NCBI RefSeq assembly: GCF_009734185.1
Contig: NZ_CP046393.1
Span: 1,604,501 to 1,668,500, forward strand
Direction: 5' to 3'
DNA from: Commensalibacter melissae
GTDB taxonomy: Bacteria > Pseudomonadota > Alphaproteobacteria > Acetobacterales > Acetobacteraceae
DNA length: 64,000 nucleotides
Each line of letters opens with the position of its first letter. The first letter of the stretch is position 1. The translations under genes and the position numbers were made by a program. This document shows, piece after piece, positions 33,401-41,172 of the stretch. Below the pieces are notes generated by a model, which did not search any database, was not told the DNA's origin, and was given only the letters and a program-made list of their open reading frames with translations.

Positions 33401-33553
33401 ATTGCTGAATATAGGGCACATTTTGCATCAATGACCAATGTACTCACTGAACAAAATACCCACAAACCCAAGGTTGTTTCTCATCTTGAAAATAGACATC
33501 CTTGGCTTGACCTGGTTTATCCCGAAATTTCACCCTGGAATAAAAAACAATAA
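30464..33553 (+). CDS. three-part glycosyltransferase: N-terminal unknown domain, GT4-like domain, GT2 domain
   Basis: This 1029-residue fusion protein starts with a region of about 230 residues (YDCIFINSLNQ, TTIVIDNIFSDHS). Its strand and loop pattern recalls SAM-dependent methyltransferase-like folds, but no clear SAM motif is visible. A coiled coil follows (about 245-275). A GT-B/GT4-like domain runs from about 378 to 745 (ILFVAGEPDTPG, FDVDDIVFKPHF, YASGTRTHQRDF, SIAPLEID). A GT2 GT-A domain starts near 786 with VVITSYNYEQYI, IIVDDGSSDES and the metal-binding QLDADN. The GT4-like part resembles the first half of the 894-residue protein at 25853-28537. It probably builds a surface glycan; sugars unknown. 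The gene is divergent from the RTX-like gene, 279 bases away. Confidence 0.8.
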   Translation: MIKNQPLQEKETSSLKDLLKNDNENLFFHIPFLKNEIHHHYSILVWLITNLKPKKIAIFDNDIERIIHKNICEIIDSFELSSQCFSEKQKKESPYSYPNTLLPIKPDISDYDCIFINSLNQSLKKAPIINSLYEKLPENTTIVIDNIFSDHSIAKENSSIITAWQTQYPHFDFYHYSGLTILYTGTAVPFSLKNLFDLSYSPVLAQRFQKKCAFFDQYWSMYNSLDKKNEASTPSLFLESKIEQNLLGRKLQYSEKEIANQTQKIREKNKILKDLTNQVAKNGCNKKLISIKNLYPKSISEIIYRQLKRKTPVFVKKYIKNKIKMYIDAPNFINVIKRKFYKEDNIIGNSPQSSNSLHSMDSLNYFARPDYNSYNPIRKILFVAGEPDTPGVIYRCYRNAKACIMAGHEAKVSNAADVSVNDIQWADIIILWRVEFSGHIDGILKLSKEYNKLTAFDVDDIVFKPHFAHIEIIDGIRTIGTTEAKTAHTFHNMRQTLMRSDFAIATTKEMREHMAQELIPRHAGPLVYTLPNIFDDECVKLSRFAARIVQATKNDDYIRIGYASGTRTHQRDFALVIPALISIFQQRSNVRLVLFREPINHRPILHMNEFPELKNYENFIEWRDTVPLEKLPQELARFDISIAPLEIDNVFCNAKSELKYFEAALANVCSIVSPTQPLKRCIQHGVTGYLASTAKEWEEYLLSLIDNKTLRKEMAQNAYHAVLWNFSLQRQSKLCDTMLLSLVNEKGAAQAAETIISRKNYNLRNLPVIPHSNILFEHDNLRESEVTVVITSYNYEQYILEALESVFIQTLKDIDLIIVDDGSSDESITLILEWSINHKHRFNRLQIHQSVNNVGLGGARNIGIAASETLYSMQLDADNRLMPDTCEKLLQAIQNTNIGYAYPEIQHFGAGEAIGGHVPFNPLRLTVGNYIDAMVLIAKWAWAAAGGFYVKRDAMGWEDFDMWCSLAEMGISGKQVTNTIAEYRAHFASMTNVLTEQNTHKPKVVSHLENRHPWLDLVYPEISPWNKKQ

Positions 33554-33759
33554 TTTCTTAAACTCATTTAATATTATTAATAAATAGTTAGTAACTACAT
33601 TAAATTACTTTATAATATTTTAATATAAAATCACTAAAATAAAATATTACATTTTAGTGATTTTAAAACAACAAATAAAAAAAATAAAATTATTGAATAG
33701 ATAAGATTTTTATTTACGCTAATATTGTTTTTAATAAATAACTATTAAGGAGCGTAATA

Positions 33760-34830
33760 ATGGATTATCAAAATAATAATATAAATAAAAAAAGAATATG
33801 CTGGGGAAGTATTATTGCTGGTATTTTTACAGTTATGGCAGTATTTTTTCTTCTTTTTATTTTGGGAAGCAGCCTGGGTGTTTCAATGCTGTCTCCTAAA
33901 TCCGATGATATTATTAATGGTGCAGGAACAACAGTTTTAATCTGGACTGTAGTTTCAATTATCCTCAGCCTTGCATGTGGCGCTTTTGTGACTGGACGCT
34001 TGGCTGGCGTAAATGGCCTCATTCATGGATTCCTTGTTTGGGCCACTTCGCTTATTTTATCCATTATTATTGGATGCATGATTTTAAGTTCCATCCTTAC
34101 CATGATCGGGGGAACAATCGGAACAGTGACCTCATCTACAGGTTCCCTATTAAGCGGCATTGGTTCTGCATCACAAAATGGTATTTCAGGAATTTTTGAT
34201 CTTAGCAAAAACACTCTGAAAAATTTTGATTTCAAATCAAATGCGAATAATCAACAACTTAATCAAAATGTGATAGAGGCTTTGAAAAAAAGTGATATTC
34301 CAGCTTTACATCCAGACTATCTATCCTCACAATTTAAGGAAGTTAAAAAAGAAGCCAAAAATGCTATCAAGGAAATTAGCATCAACCCAAATAATTCCGA
34401 CAAGATTCTTTCTGATTTAATAAGCCACCTTAAAACCCGTACCGAAAACATCTATCAGTCCATTGATCGTAATGATGTAGAAAAGGCAATTGCCAATAAT
34501 ACTAATTTAACCCCTAAAGAGGCAGAACGTTCGGTTGACAATATTATTGCCATGCATAACCAGGCAGTACAAGAAGCAAACAATAAATTGAATGATTTGC
34601 AAAACAATCTTCAGGAAGCAAAAGAACAATTAAACACATGGAAAGAACAGGCTAAAGAAAAAGCGGATATGACTGTCAAAGCCATCGCACGTCTTTCATT
34701 CTGGTCTTTTATCGCCTTGCTAGTTGGTGCACTGGTTAGTACCGCTTGTGGATTATTGGGGCAAAGAACCGTTTGCAGAAAACTAGAAAATCAAACTACT
34801 GATAATGAGCATCATAATTATAATCACTAA
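33760..34830 (+). CDS. membrane protein with YrzE/PhnA-like N-terminus, function unknown
   Basis: I do not recognise a specific function. The 356-residue protein has hydrophobic segments at about 17-40, 57-78 and 84-112, in a pattern (WGSIIAGIFTVMAV, then GAFVTGRLAGV) seen in small membrane proteins annotated as YrzE or PhnA-like. A hydrophilic central region of about 150 residues, rich in Lys, Asn and Gln, is predicted helical and probably coiled coil (IYQSIDRNDVEKA, NNLQEAKEQL). A last transmembrane segment lies at about 310-332. A strong AAGGAG (33747-33752) fixes the start and a clear terminator follows, so it is a single-gene unit. Confidence 0.7.
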   Translation: MDYQNNNINKKRICWGSIIAGIFTVMAVFFLLFILGSSLGVSMLSPKSDDIINGAGTTVLIWTVVSIILSLACGAFVTGRLAGVNGLIHGFLVWATSLILSIIIGCMILSSILTMIGGTIGTVTSSTGSLLSGIGSASQNGISGIFDLSKNTLKNFDFKSNANNQQLNQNVIEALKKSDIPALHPDYLSSQFKEVKKEAKNAIKEISINPNNSDKILSDLISHLKTRTENIYQSIDRNDVEKAIANNTNLTPKEAERSVDNIIAMHNQAVQEANNKLNDLQNNLQEAKEQLNTWKEQAKEKADMTVKAIARLSFWSFIALLVGALVSTACGLLGQRTVCRKLENQTTDNEHHNYNH

Positions 34831-34865
34831 ATAACAATATCGCTTAATCTTTAAAAAATAACCAA

Positions 34866-34898
34866 AAAACTAGTATTTCCAAAAATACTAGTTTTTTT
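34866..34898. terminator. bidirectional intrinsic terminator
   Basis: AAAACTAGTATTT (34866-34878) and AAATACTAGTTTT (34883-34895) form a perfect 13-bp stem with a CCAA loop and Ts on the plus side. A-runs on the left make it usable on the minus strand too. It lies between the convergent membrane-protein gene and nadE. Confidence 0.88.
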
Positions 34899-34922
34899 AC
34901 TTTTTAAACCTTTTGAACAAAA

Positions 34923-36968
34923 TCAATCGAAAGGAACATTTTCAAGTTCTCTTAACCATATATTCGCATTTCCATCTGAAGGGGCACGCCAATCTCCCCG
35001 TGGAGAAAGACTTCCTCCTGCAAGAATCTTGGGACCATTTGGCATGGCTGATCGTTTGAATTGGCTAAAAGCAAAAAACCGTTTAATGAATATTTCCAGC
35101 CAATGCCTAATTTCACATAAATTATAATCGGTTTTTTTTGTATCAGGATAACCTGCAGGCCAGCTCCCCTTGCATGAATTTGACCATATATGATAGGCCA
35201 AAAAAGCAATTTTTGAAGGTTTTAGACCATATCTTAGAAAATAATATAAATTAAAATCTTGCAATGCGTATGGTCCAATTATCGATTCAGTACTTTGAAT
35301 GGATTTTGCATCTTTTGCAGGAATGAGTTCTGGCGAGATTTCAGTATTCAAGATTTCCTGCAAAACCCTGCCAGTTTCCTCTGAAAAAAATCTGGATTGA
35401 ACAACCCATCGTATCAAATGTTGAATTAATGTTTTGGGTAATCCAGCATTGACATGATAATGGGACATTTGATCCCCTACACCATAAGTACACCATCCCA
35501 GCGCCAGTTCTGATAGATCCCCGGTCCCAACAACAATACCATTATGCAGATTGGCCAAACGAAACAGATAATCTGTTCTTAATCCCGCCTGGACATTTTC
35601 AAAGGTGATATCGTATACAGGCTTATTTTCTGCATAAGGATGTCCTATATCTTTTAACATTTGTCTGGCTGTATCAGAAATATCCAAGCATTCCCAATGA
35701 ATACCAAGGCTTTTCATCAATGATTCGGCATTATTTTTCGTCTCTTTGCCTGTTCCGAATGCCGGCATTGTATACCCATAAATAGACTGTCGATCCATTT
35801 CGAGATCGTCAGCAGCCTGTACAGCAACCAGCAAAGCCTGCGTCGAATCAAGTCCTCCAGAAACACCAATGATCATTCGCTGGGCTTTGCTGGCTTGAAT
35901 ACGTTGTTTCAACGCTGAAACCTGAATCATGTAGGCTTCATAACAGTCCTGTTCCAACCGATGGACTTCCGAAGGGACAAAGGGAAAACGTTCCAAGGGA
36001 CGTTGAAGCCCTATGGTGTCATTTGAAGGTTGCAATTTGAATGCAATCAAACGATAAGGTGGGTGTTTTGCATAGTACTGATGAAATGTTCCTCGTTGCA
36101 ACCGTTCCTGACGTATCAAATCAAGATCAATATCTGCATATAGAAAATTATCGCCTTTTGGAAAACGTTCTGTTTGCGCCAGAAGTTCACCATTTTCAAA
36201 AATTGACAGTTGTCCGTCCCAGGCAAGATCCGTTGTAGATTCACCATTTCCTGCAGCAGTATATAGATAAGCGCAAATTCCACGTGAAGATTGCGTTTGA
36301 CACAACAAAGAACGCTGATCCGCTTTACCTACAGTTATGTTACTTGCCGAAAGATTAGCAATCACGGTGGCACCAGCCATACAGGCATAACTACTTGGAG
36401 GAATTGGTACCCACAAATCTTCGCAAATCTCCGTCCCTATAAGCAAATCGGGATAATCCTCTGCTTTAAAAAGCAGATCAACACCAAAAGGAACATTCTG
36501 TTTGTTAAAAACTATGGACTCATTGACAATTAATTGCCCATCAACAAATTGCCTGGCCTCATAAAATTCCCGGTAACCAGGTAAATAGGATTTGGGAACA
36601 ACTCCCAGAATCTTACCTTTATGAATAACAACCGCACAATTATACAAAGCACCCTTAAAAACAACAGGAGCTCCAAATATGAGAACAGGCATAAGTGATT
36701 GGCTTGCATCACATATCAGTTCAATAGTTTCCTTAACAGCATTTGACAGGCTGTCCTGTAACCTGAGATCCTCAATTGAATATCCCGTCAGAGACAATTC
36801 AGGAAAAACACAAAGTGCAACGCATTCCTGATGGGCCTTTAAAGCCAGTTGAATTATTTTCTCGCTGTTCGAATAAGGATCTGCCAAACAGACTGTAAAA
36901 TTGCATAGTCCCACCCGGGCAAGGTTATGTTCATACAACGAGTAAAAATTTTTCAAGAAGAATCTCAC
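34923..36968 (-). CDS. nadE: glutamine-dependent NAD+ synthetase
   Basis: NadE amidates nicotinic acid adenine dinucleotide to NAD+. The 681-residue protein is the long, two-domain form. The N-terminal glutaminase (nitrilase fold) has the catalytic triad Glu57 (FPELSLTGY), Lys126 (VPKSYLP) and Cys182 (GTEICEDLWVP). The C-terminal ATP-pyrophosphatase synthetase domain has SGGLDST (370-376) and GTGDLSELALGW. It therefore takes ammonia from glutamine rather than free ammonium. It is the last gene of a leftward set that also holds dsbB, 22 bases upstream, and ends near the bidirectional terminator at 34866. Confidence 0.95.
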   Translation of the reverse strand: MRFFLKNFYSLYEHNLARVGLCNFTVCLADPYSNSEKIIQLALKAHQECVALCVFPELSLTGYSIEDLRLQDSLSNAVKETIELICDASQSLMPVLIFGAPVVFKGALYNCAVVIHKGKILGVVPKSYLPGYREFYEARQFVDGQLIVNESIVFNKQNVPFGVDLLFKAEDYPDLLIGTEICEDLWVPIPPSSYACMAGATVIANLSASNITVGKADQRSLLCQTQSSRGICAYLYTAAGNGESTTDLAWDGQLSIFENGELLAQTERFPKGDNFLYADIDLDLIRQERLQRGTFHQYYAKHPPYRLIAFKLQPSNDTIGLQRPLERFPFVPSEVHRLEQDCYEAYMIQVSALKQRIQASKAQRMIIGVSGGLDSTQALLVAVQAADDLEMDRQSIYGYTMPAFGTGKETKNNAESLMKSLGIHWECLDISDTARQMLKDIGHPYAENKPVYDITFENVQAGLRTDYLFRLANLHNGIVVGTGDLSELALGWCTYGVGDQMSHYHVNAGLPKTLIQHLIRWVVQSRFFSEETGRVLQEILNTEISPELIPAKDAKSIQSTESIIGPYALQDFNLYYFLRYGLKPSKIAFLAYHIWSNSCKGSWPAGYPDTKKTDYNLCEIRHWLEIFIKRFFAFSQFKRSAMPNGPKILAGGSLSPRGDWRAPSDGNANIWLRELENVPFD

Positions 36969-36990
36969 ATACTAAATATAATTTAAGGAT

Positions 36991-37512
36991 CTAGAAATAT
37001 ATTCTACGATTATGTCTTTCTTCAACCAACCGCCAAATCAATATAGCAAATAGAAAGAGGGAATATAATCCGTTTAGCATTGTCAATGAAACTGGCAGCC
37101 AAGAAAAAGGATAAGAAGCGATATCACAGGGTTTGCCTGGACGATCCGGCATAGCGCCAAGTCGATCGGCAAGATTGTCCGTTGCGATAAGATTGGCGTT
37201 ACACTCAGGTAACGGACTGACCCACCATCCCTGTTCTACCCCAATATGTAAACAGGAAATACCAATACTCATTAACAAAACCATAAATCCAACCCATAAA
37301 ATCAAGGTCAAATATCGTGTTGGAATAAAAATACCCAAAACACCCAAAATAATCAGAAAACGATATGGCCATCTTTCCAATAAACATAAACCACAGGGAA
37401 CCATATGCAAAACATGCTGTAAAAACCATGCCGCACCAATAGCGAATGCGCCTGCCAATATAAAGAAAATTGCGGTAATCGTTTTCATATAATATTTATT
37501 ATAATTGGTCAC
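36991..37512 (-). CDS. dsbB: disulfide bond formation protein DsbB
   Basis: DsbB reoxidises the periplasmic thiol oxidase DsbA by passing electrons to quinone. The 173-residue inner-membrane protein has four hydrophobic segments. Both redox cysteine pairs are visible: Cys40/Cys43 (CGLC followed by ERWPYR) and Cys104/Cys129 in the second periplasmic loop. The start at 37512 is GTG with an AGG eight bases upstream. An ATG at 37488, eight codons in, is the alternative and has no clear ribosome binding site. A DsbA-family protein is encoded at 45316-46080 and could be its partner. Confidence 0.92.
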   Translation of the reverse strand: MTNYNKYYMKTITAIFFILAGAFAIGAAWFLQHVLHMVPCGLCLLERWPYRFLIILGVLGIFIPTRYLTLILWVGFMVLLMSIGISCLHIGVEQGWWVSPLPECNANLIATDNLADRLGAMPDRPGKPCDIASYPFSWLPVSLTMLNGLYSLFLFAILIWRLVEERHNRRIYF

Positions 37513-37600
37513 GACTGATACCTAGACTGGTTTATATATGAATAATAAACGGTTAAATATGAAATAAACTTTATAAAAAAGCGAGTTTACCATATTTTTT

Positions 37601-38128
37601 TTAATGTTGCGATTGCAAAGACTTCTCTAACGAATTTTCAATTGATTCTGAAGATTGCTCAACAGGGTGCTGTATATTTTTTTCCTCTTTTTTTTCAACC
37701 TTTTTGGGATCATTCATTGGAGTACCCGCACAACCAACAACACTTATATTATATAGAGGATGCTCAAAAACAGCTATTCCAGGTTCAGATAAAAACATCC
37801 ATGAGGCAAAATGAATAGATGTTAATTTTGTATCTGTTACTTGAAGAAAGGCGGCACTATCAAAAGGTGTTGAGGGAGGACGTATTACACAATTAAGAGC
37901 CTCGATTGTCAGGGTCTGGTATCGCACTGATTGTCCAACCGGTATATTTAAAATTTCAGTATGAGCTTCAAGTTTATTCAAAATTCGAACAACAGCTTCG
38001 GATTGTCTTATCCACTGTTCAGCAACATTGGAATTTTGTTTTGCTGATTTACTGGTTTCAGCCAAACTGTTTGAAATATTACCTATTCCCAGTATGGCAA
38101 CAGCTAAACAGCAAAAATATTTTTTCAT
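37601..38128 (-). CDS. DUF2155 domain periplasmic protein
   Basis: This 175-residue secreted protein belongs to the DUF2155 family of alphaproteobacteria. It has a signal peptide (about 1-23, ending near SLAE). The family core follows: VVRILNKLEAHTEI, VGQSVRYQTLTIEALNC, then FASWMFLSEPGIAVFEHPLYNISVVGC. Two conserved cysteines may form a disulfide. The C-terminal 40 residues are charged and disordered. Its start overlaps the stop of the small upstream gene by four bases (ATGA). The neighbourhood with mlaD and the NDUFA12-like gene is common in alphaproteobacteria as far as I recall. Function is unknown; an envelope role is inferred from the signal peptide and from mlaD. Confidence 0.85.
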   Translation of the reverse strand: MKKYFCCLAVAILGIGNISNSLAETSKSAKQNSNVAEQWIRQSEAVVRILNKLEAHTEILNIPVGQSVRYQTLTIEALNCVIRPPSTPFDSAAFLQVTDTKLTSIHFASWMFLSEPGIAVFEHPLYNISVVGCAGTPMNDPKKVEKKEEKNIQHPVEQSSESIENSLEKSLQSQH

Positions 38129-38346
38129 TTTACCGGACTCCGTAATTGATCAACCATATCTTTTAGAAAATCCCGCATGAATTCTTCGTTTACTCCAATC
38201 AGCAATGCGTCCTCAAATACATCCTGCATAAATTGTGTTAACTCGGTTTTATTTTCTTCCAGAATTTTTAATTTTTCTTTGCAGGTTACAGGTTTTCCAT
38301 CAGATTGAGGCCAGTTTAATGAAGATGTTTGCGCTTCTGTTTTCAT
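38125..38346 (-). CDS. small conserved-looking protein of unknown function
   Basis: I do not recognise this 73-residue protein. It is highly charged and probably helical (KEKLKILEENKTEL, EEFMRDFLKDMVDQL), with no signal peptide or membrane segment. The ATG at 38346 has AGGG nine bases upstream and is preferred over the in-frame TTG at 38355. It is held in an operon: its stop overlaps the DUF2155 start by four bases, and mlaD lies 29 bases upstream. This packing makes it likely to be a real gene. Confidence 0.7.
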   Translation of the reverse strand: MKTEAQTSSLNWPQSDGKPVTCKEKLKILEENKTELTQFMQDVFEDALLIGVNEEFMRDFLKDMVDQLRSPVK

Positions 38347-38375
38347 CTTAACCAACCCTTAAATTCTTAAACTAG

Positions 38376-38909
38376 TCAATGTAATTCATTATTATGAAAT
38401 TGATCAGCAGAATTGTCCGCCTTTTTCTTTTCATTCTTACTCATATTATCTGTAACAGAGAAAATAAATTTGCTTAAAAGCTGTTGCAAACTGATAGCCC
38501 CTTGGGTATGGGTCAGAAACTGACCAGGTTTAAGAACTGTTTCATCACCACCTGGAGAAAGATCAATATATTTTCCACCTAGCAAACTATCACTTGTAAT
38601 AATTGCCGCCGTATCAACTGGTAATTTTACATCTGGCCGAACCGTAAAAGTTACAACTGCATTAAATTTCTTTGGATCAACCTTTTCCTGAATAACCTGA
38701 CCTACGCTCACCCCTGCCAATTTTACGTCTGAACCAACTTCCAGTCCGTCAATCTGGCTAAACGATGCGCATAACGGATATCCCCCAACATTTTTCTGCC
38801 CATGTCCAATAATAGCCATGATAACAGCAACAACAAAAACAACCAACACTATCAAACCTGTGACAAGTTCAATTATTTGTTGTGTTTTTTGAGAGGGCGT
38901 CAATACCAT
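38376..38909 (-). CDS. mlaD: outer-membrane lipid asymmetry protein MlaD
   Basis: MlaD is the substrate-binding MCE protein of the Mla system, which moves phospholipids between outer and inner membrane. The 177-residue protein has one N-terminal transmembrane helix (about 12-34) and an MCE domain with GLEVGSDVKLAGVSVGQV, followed by DSLLGGKYIDLSPGG. The C-terminal helix (SLQQLLSKFIFSV) fits the hydrophobic tunnel-forming helix of the family. The ATPase and permease genes (mlaF, mlaE) are not next to it in this window. It lies 15 bases downstream of the NDUFA12-like gene in a leftward operon. Confidence 0.93.
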   Translation of the reverse strand: MVLTPSQKTQQIIELVTGLIVLVVFVVAVIMAIIGHGQKNVGGYPLCASFSQIDGLEVGSDVKLAGVSVGQVIQEKVDPKKFNAVVTFTVRPDVKLPVDTAAIITSDSLLGGKYIDLSPGGDETVLKPGQFLTHTQGAISLQQLLSKFIFSVTDNMSKNEKKKADNSADQFHNNELH

Positions 38910-38924
38910 GAACTATCTTTTCAA

Positions 38925-39293
38925 CTAAACCTCAGGAATCCAGCTTTCATAATCACCCGTAGCCTTGGCTCGTTGACCACCGGCATAATCGCTCCCTTGT
39001 GGATGATAAGCCTTGGCTGTTCCGGTTAAATTGGAATGATAGGGAATTTGCCAAGGATGACGCTTTGATACCGGAACTGGTGCATCCGCCTCATAATGTA
39101 GCCAGACCCACCACTCTGGGGGAACTGCAGAGGGATCATCACCTTTTTTATAAATAACCCACCGCTCACGACGACGTTCACCTCCGCCAAGACGGTTTAG
39201 TTTGCGAGATTCATAATAGGAACGTCCATCAGAATCTTTCCCGACCAAACGTCCTTTTAAAAGTGTGTGTAAACGCGTTCCAAGTGTTGTCAT
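38925..39293 (-). CDS. NDUFA12-family complex I accessory protein
   Basis: The 122-residue product belongs to the NDUFA12 (B17.2) family, accessory subunits of respiratory complex I found in alphaproteobacteria and mitochondria. Visible family features are GRLVGKDSDGRSYYES, RRRERWVIYKKGDDPS, and VPPEWWVWLHY. The ORF can be read from a TTG at 39305, but the ATG at 39293 begins just before the family core and is preferred. Neither has a clear ribosome binding site. It is the first gene of the leftward set with mlaD and DUF2155. Confidence 0.92.
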   Translation of the reverse strand: MTTLGTRLHTLLKGRLVGKDSDGRSYYESRKLNRLGGGERRRERWVIYKKGDDPSAVPPEWWVWLHYEADAPVPVSKRHPWQIPYHSNLTGTAKAYHPQGSDYAGGQRAKATGDYESWIPEV

Positions 39294-39469
39294 AATATAA
39301 TTCAAACAAAATAATTATGTAGTATCTTTATCAAATAACTTCTAACAACCATATACCTTTTTTCCATAAAAATCACAAAAAAAATTAAATTGGATTCTAA
39401 TTAAAGCGAACAATCAAAAGATTACATCCTAAGATAAATAAAAAATTGAAAACAAACTAAACCGGAATT

Positions 39470-39537
39470 TTATCCACAATATCCACTGAATACAGATACC
39501 TGTATAACTTTTTACCTATTTATTCAGCTTATCGACA
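39470..39537 (+). other. two DnaA-box-like 9-mers
   Basis: TTATCCACA at 39470-39478 is the exact consensus DnaA box, and TTATCGACA at 39529-39537 differs from it at one base. Both are on the plus strand, in a 270-base AT-rich gap before the TSCPD gene. Two sites are too few to call an origin; they could be chance or DnaA-linked control of the downstream gene. Confidence 0.3.
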
Positions 39538-39565
39538 TTCCAAAAAAAATGTAAACTTGATTATT

Positions 39566-41158
39566 ATGAACACAAGACATATTTGGAATGGCGTCAGGAT
39601 GCGTAATCTGCAAGCCGCGATTGATCCCGACGCATCTCTTTATTCAGTAACCATGCCCGCTCGATGGGAGGATCAAACTGCAACAGCGATCCTACAGTTA
39701 TGCTCATCCTATCAACTGGGATCCTCCTCTGTTAAAACAGATCAAATCACTGCCAACTGGTTACTGCCTCTTTGTGATCATGCGGCAAATGCAGGGATCA
39801 AAAATTGGACAGTTTATGACTGGGAAACAATTCTGCTAAACCAACAGGCCTGTCCCAATCAACGTATTTGGCAAAATGACAACAGTCAAAAACCCGCCTT
39901 TACCATAAATTTGGCTACCTTTGCGTCAACTGAAACAGGGTTTGACGCGCATTCTTATCGGAAAGTTCTGCAAATTGTTATCGATAGTATCCGTATTCTC
40001 TATAAGCAACAGTTCAATTTCATTAACAGTGAACTCCCCTTTCCAGATTTGCAGATTTCCCCAAAGCAAAAGCCTGTAAATTCTGAAAATGTAGAATCAT
40101 ATCACAATATTGCCGGGACAATTTATCTTACCAATTTAGATGCCTGTCTTGCACAACTCGGTCTGGAATATGACAGTATCCAAGGACGGGATGTGGCTTG
40201 TTGCCTTACCTGTTTTGCAACCTTACTCTCAACTGCAGGTTGTGGATCTGATTATCTTCCCTTGTCACCAGACTGGAATGCATTACCAGAATTAACTACC
40301 CTTGCTAAAGAAATATGGAGTCTTGCTTCTGAGGAAAAAACTTTACCTCTACCCAGAATAGAAACCAGTTTCTCAATCCCCGGACCTGAAGACCTATTTC
40401 TAGGATCAGAAGCATGTGGACTTGCCCCCATATTTTCCCCTGTTACCGAAGACGGACATCTGGCAATAAGTACTATTGCACGAATGGCAAAACAAAAACT
40501 AACTCCTGAAAGTGCACTGGCTGCAACCCTATCGGGAAATTTGATACTTCAACCCCCTTCTCATCAGGCGCATTGCGCAATGCATCAGGCATTGATCGGT
40601 TTTACAACTTCAATGCCCCCCCGTCCCCATCCAATGGAATATCCCCTCGCTTCAAAAACCATATTACCCCGGGGAATTCGAGAACCTCTTCCACCACGTC
40701 ACAAAGGAATTACACAAAAAGCGAGCATTGCTGGACGTGGATTGTTTTTGCGTACAGGTGAATACGAGGATGGCAAGCTTGGTGAGATATCAATTACGCC
40801 TTTAAAAGAAAATGCCATGGTTAAAGGTTTGTTAGACAGTCTTGGCCAGGCTGTCAGCATTGGTCTGCAATATGGGGTTCCTTTAAAGGAATTCGTTTCC
40901 GCATTTGCCTATAGCCGCTTCGGCATTGCCGGAACCGTTGAAGGGGATCCAGGAGCGATTTACGCGACCTCGTTTCTGGATTATAGCTTCCGGCTATTAT
41001 CAGATGTTTATTTAAAGCAGCCTTTACCTGACGCACCTAATAATTTACAGTCTGATGAGGAAAAACTCCCCATGCTGCCTTTGGATCTACCAGAGGAAGA
41101 AATGAATCAATCTCACTCTTCCCCACGGAAACATTCAAAATTCAAACTTGTAAGCTGA
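39566..41158 (+). CDS. stand-alone TSCPD-domain protein related to B12-dependent ribonucleotide reductase
   Basis: The C-terminal half (about residues 375-490) is a TSCPD domain as found at the end of adenosylcobalamin-dependent ribonucleotide reductases: RGLFLRTGEYEDGKLGEI, then SIGLQYGVPLKEFVSAFAYSRF and TSFLDYSFRLLSDVYL. The N-terminal 370 residues do not show the reductase catalytic barrel; I see no cysteine-rich radical motif. A start at ATG 39566 (530 residues) is preferred over the TTG at 39557; ATG 39599 is another option. It is followed 14 bases later by a RidA-family gene and may be co-transcribed. Function is unknown; it could be a degenerate reductase or a regulator of nucleotide metabolism. 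Confidence 0.7.
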   Translation: MNTRHIWNGVRMRNLQAAIDPDASLYSVTMPARWEDQTATAILQLCSSYQLGSSSVKTDQITANWLLPLCDHAANAGIKNWTVYDWETILLNQQACPNQRIWQNDNSQKPAFTINLATFASTETGFDAHSYRKVLQIVIDSIRILYKQQFNFINSELPFPDLQISPKQKPVNSENVESYHNIAGTIYLTNLDACLAQLGLEYDSIQGRDVACCLTCFATLLSTAGCGSDYLPLSPDWNALPELTTLAKEIWSLASEEKTLPLPRIETSFSIPGPEDLFLGSEACGLAPIFSPVTEDGHLAISTIARMAKQKLTPESALAATLSGNLILQPPSHQAHCAMHQALIGFTTSMPPRPHPMEYPLASKTILPRGIREPLPPRHKGITQKASIAGRGLFLRTGEYEDGKLGEISITPLKENAMVKGLLDSLGQAVSIGLQYGVPLKEFVSAFAYSRFGIAGTVEGDPGAIYATSFLDYSFRLLSDVYLKQPLPDAPNNLQSDEEKLPMLPLDLPEEEMNQSHSSPRKHSKFKLVS

Positions 41159-41172
41159 GAAAGGATCAAGAC

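Noticed and set aside
39470-39537. Replication origin at the DnaA-box pair
   Set aside because: Only two boxes are present, and no dnaA, hemE, parAB or other typical origin neighbours are in the window.
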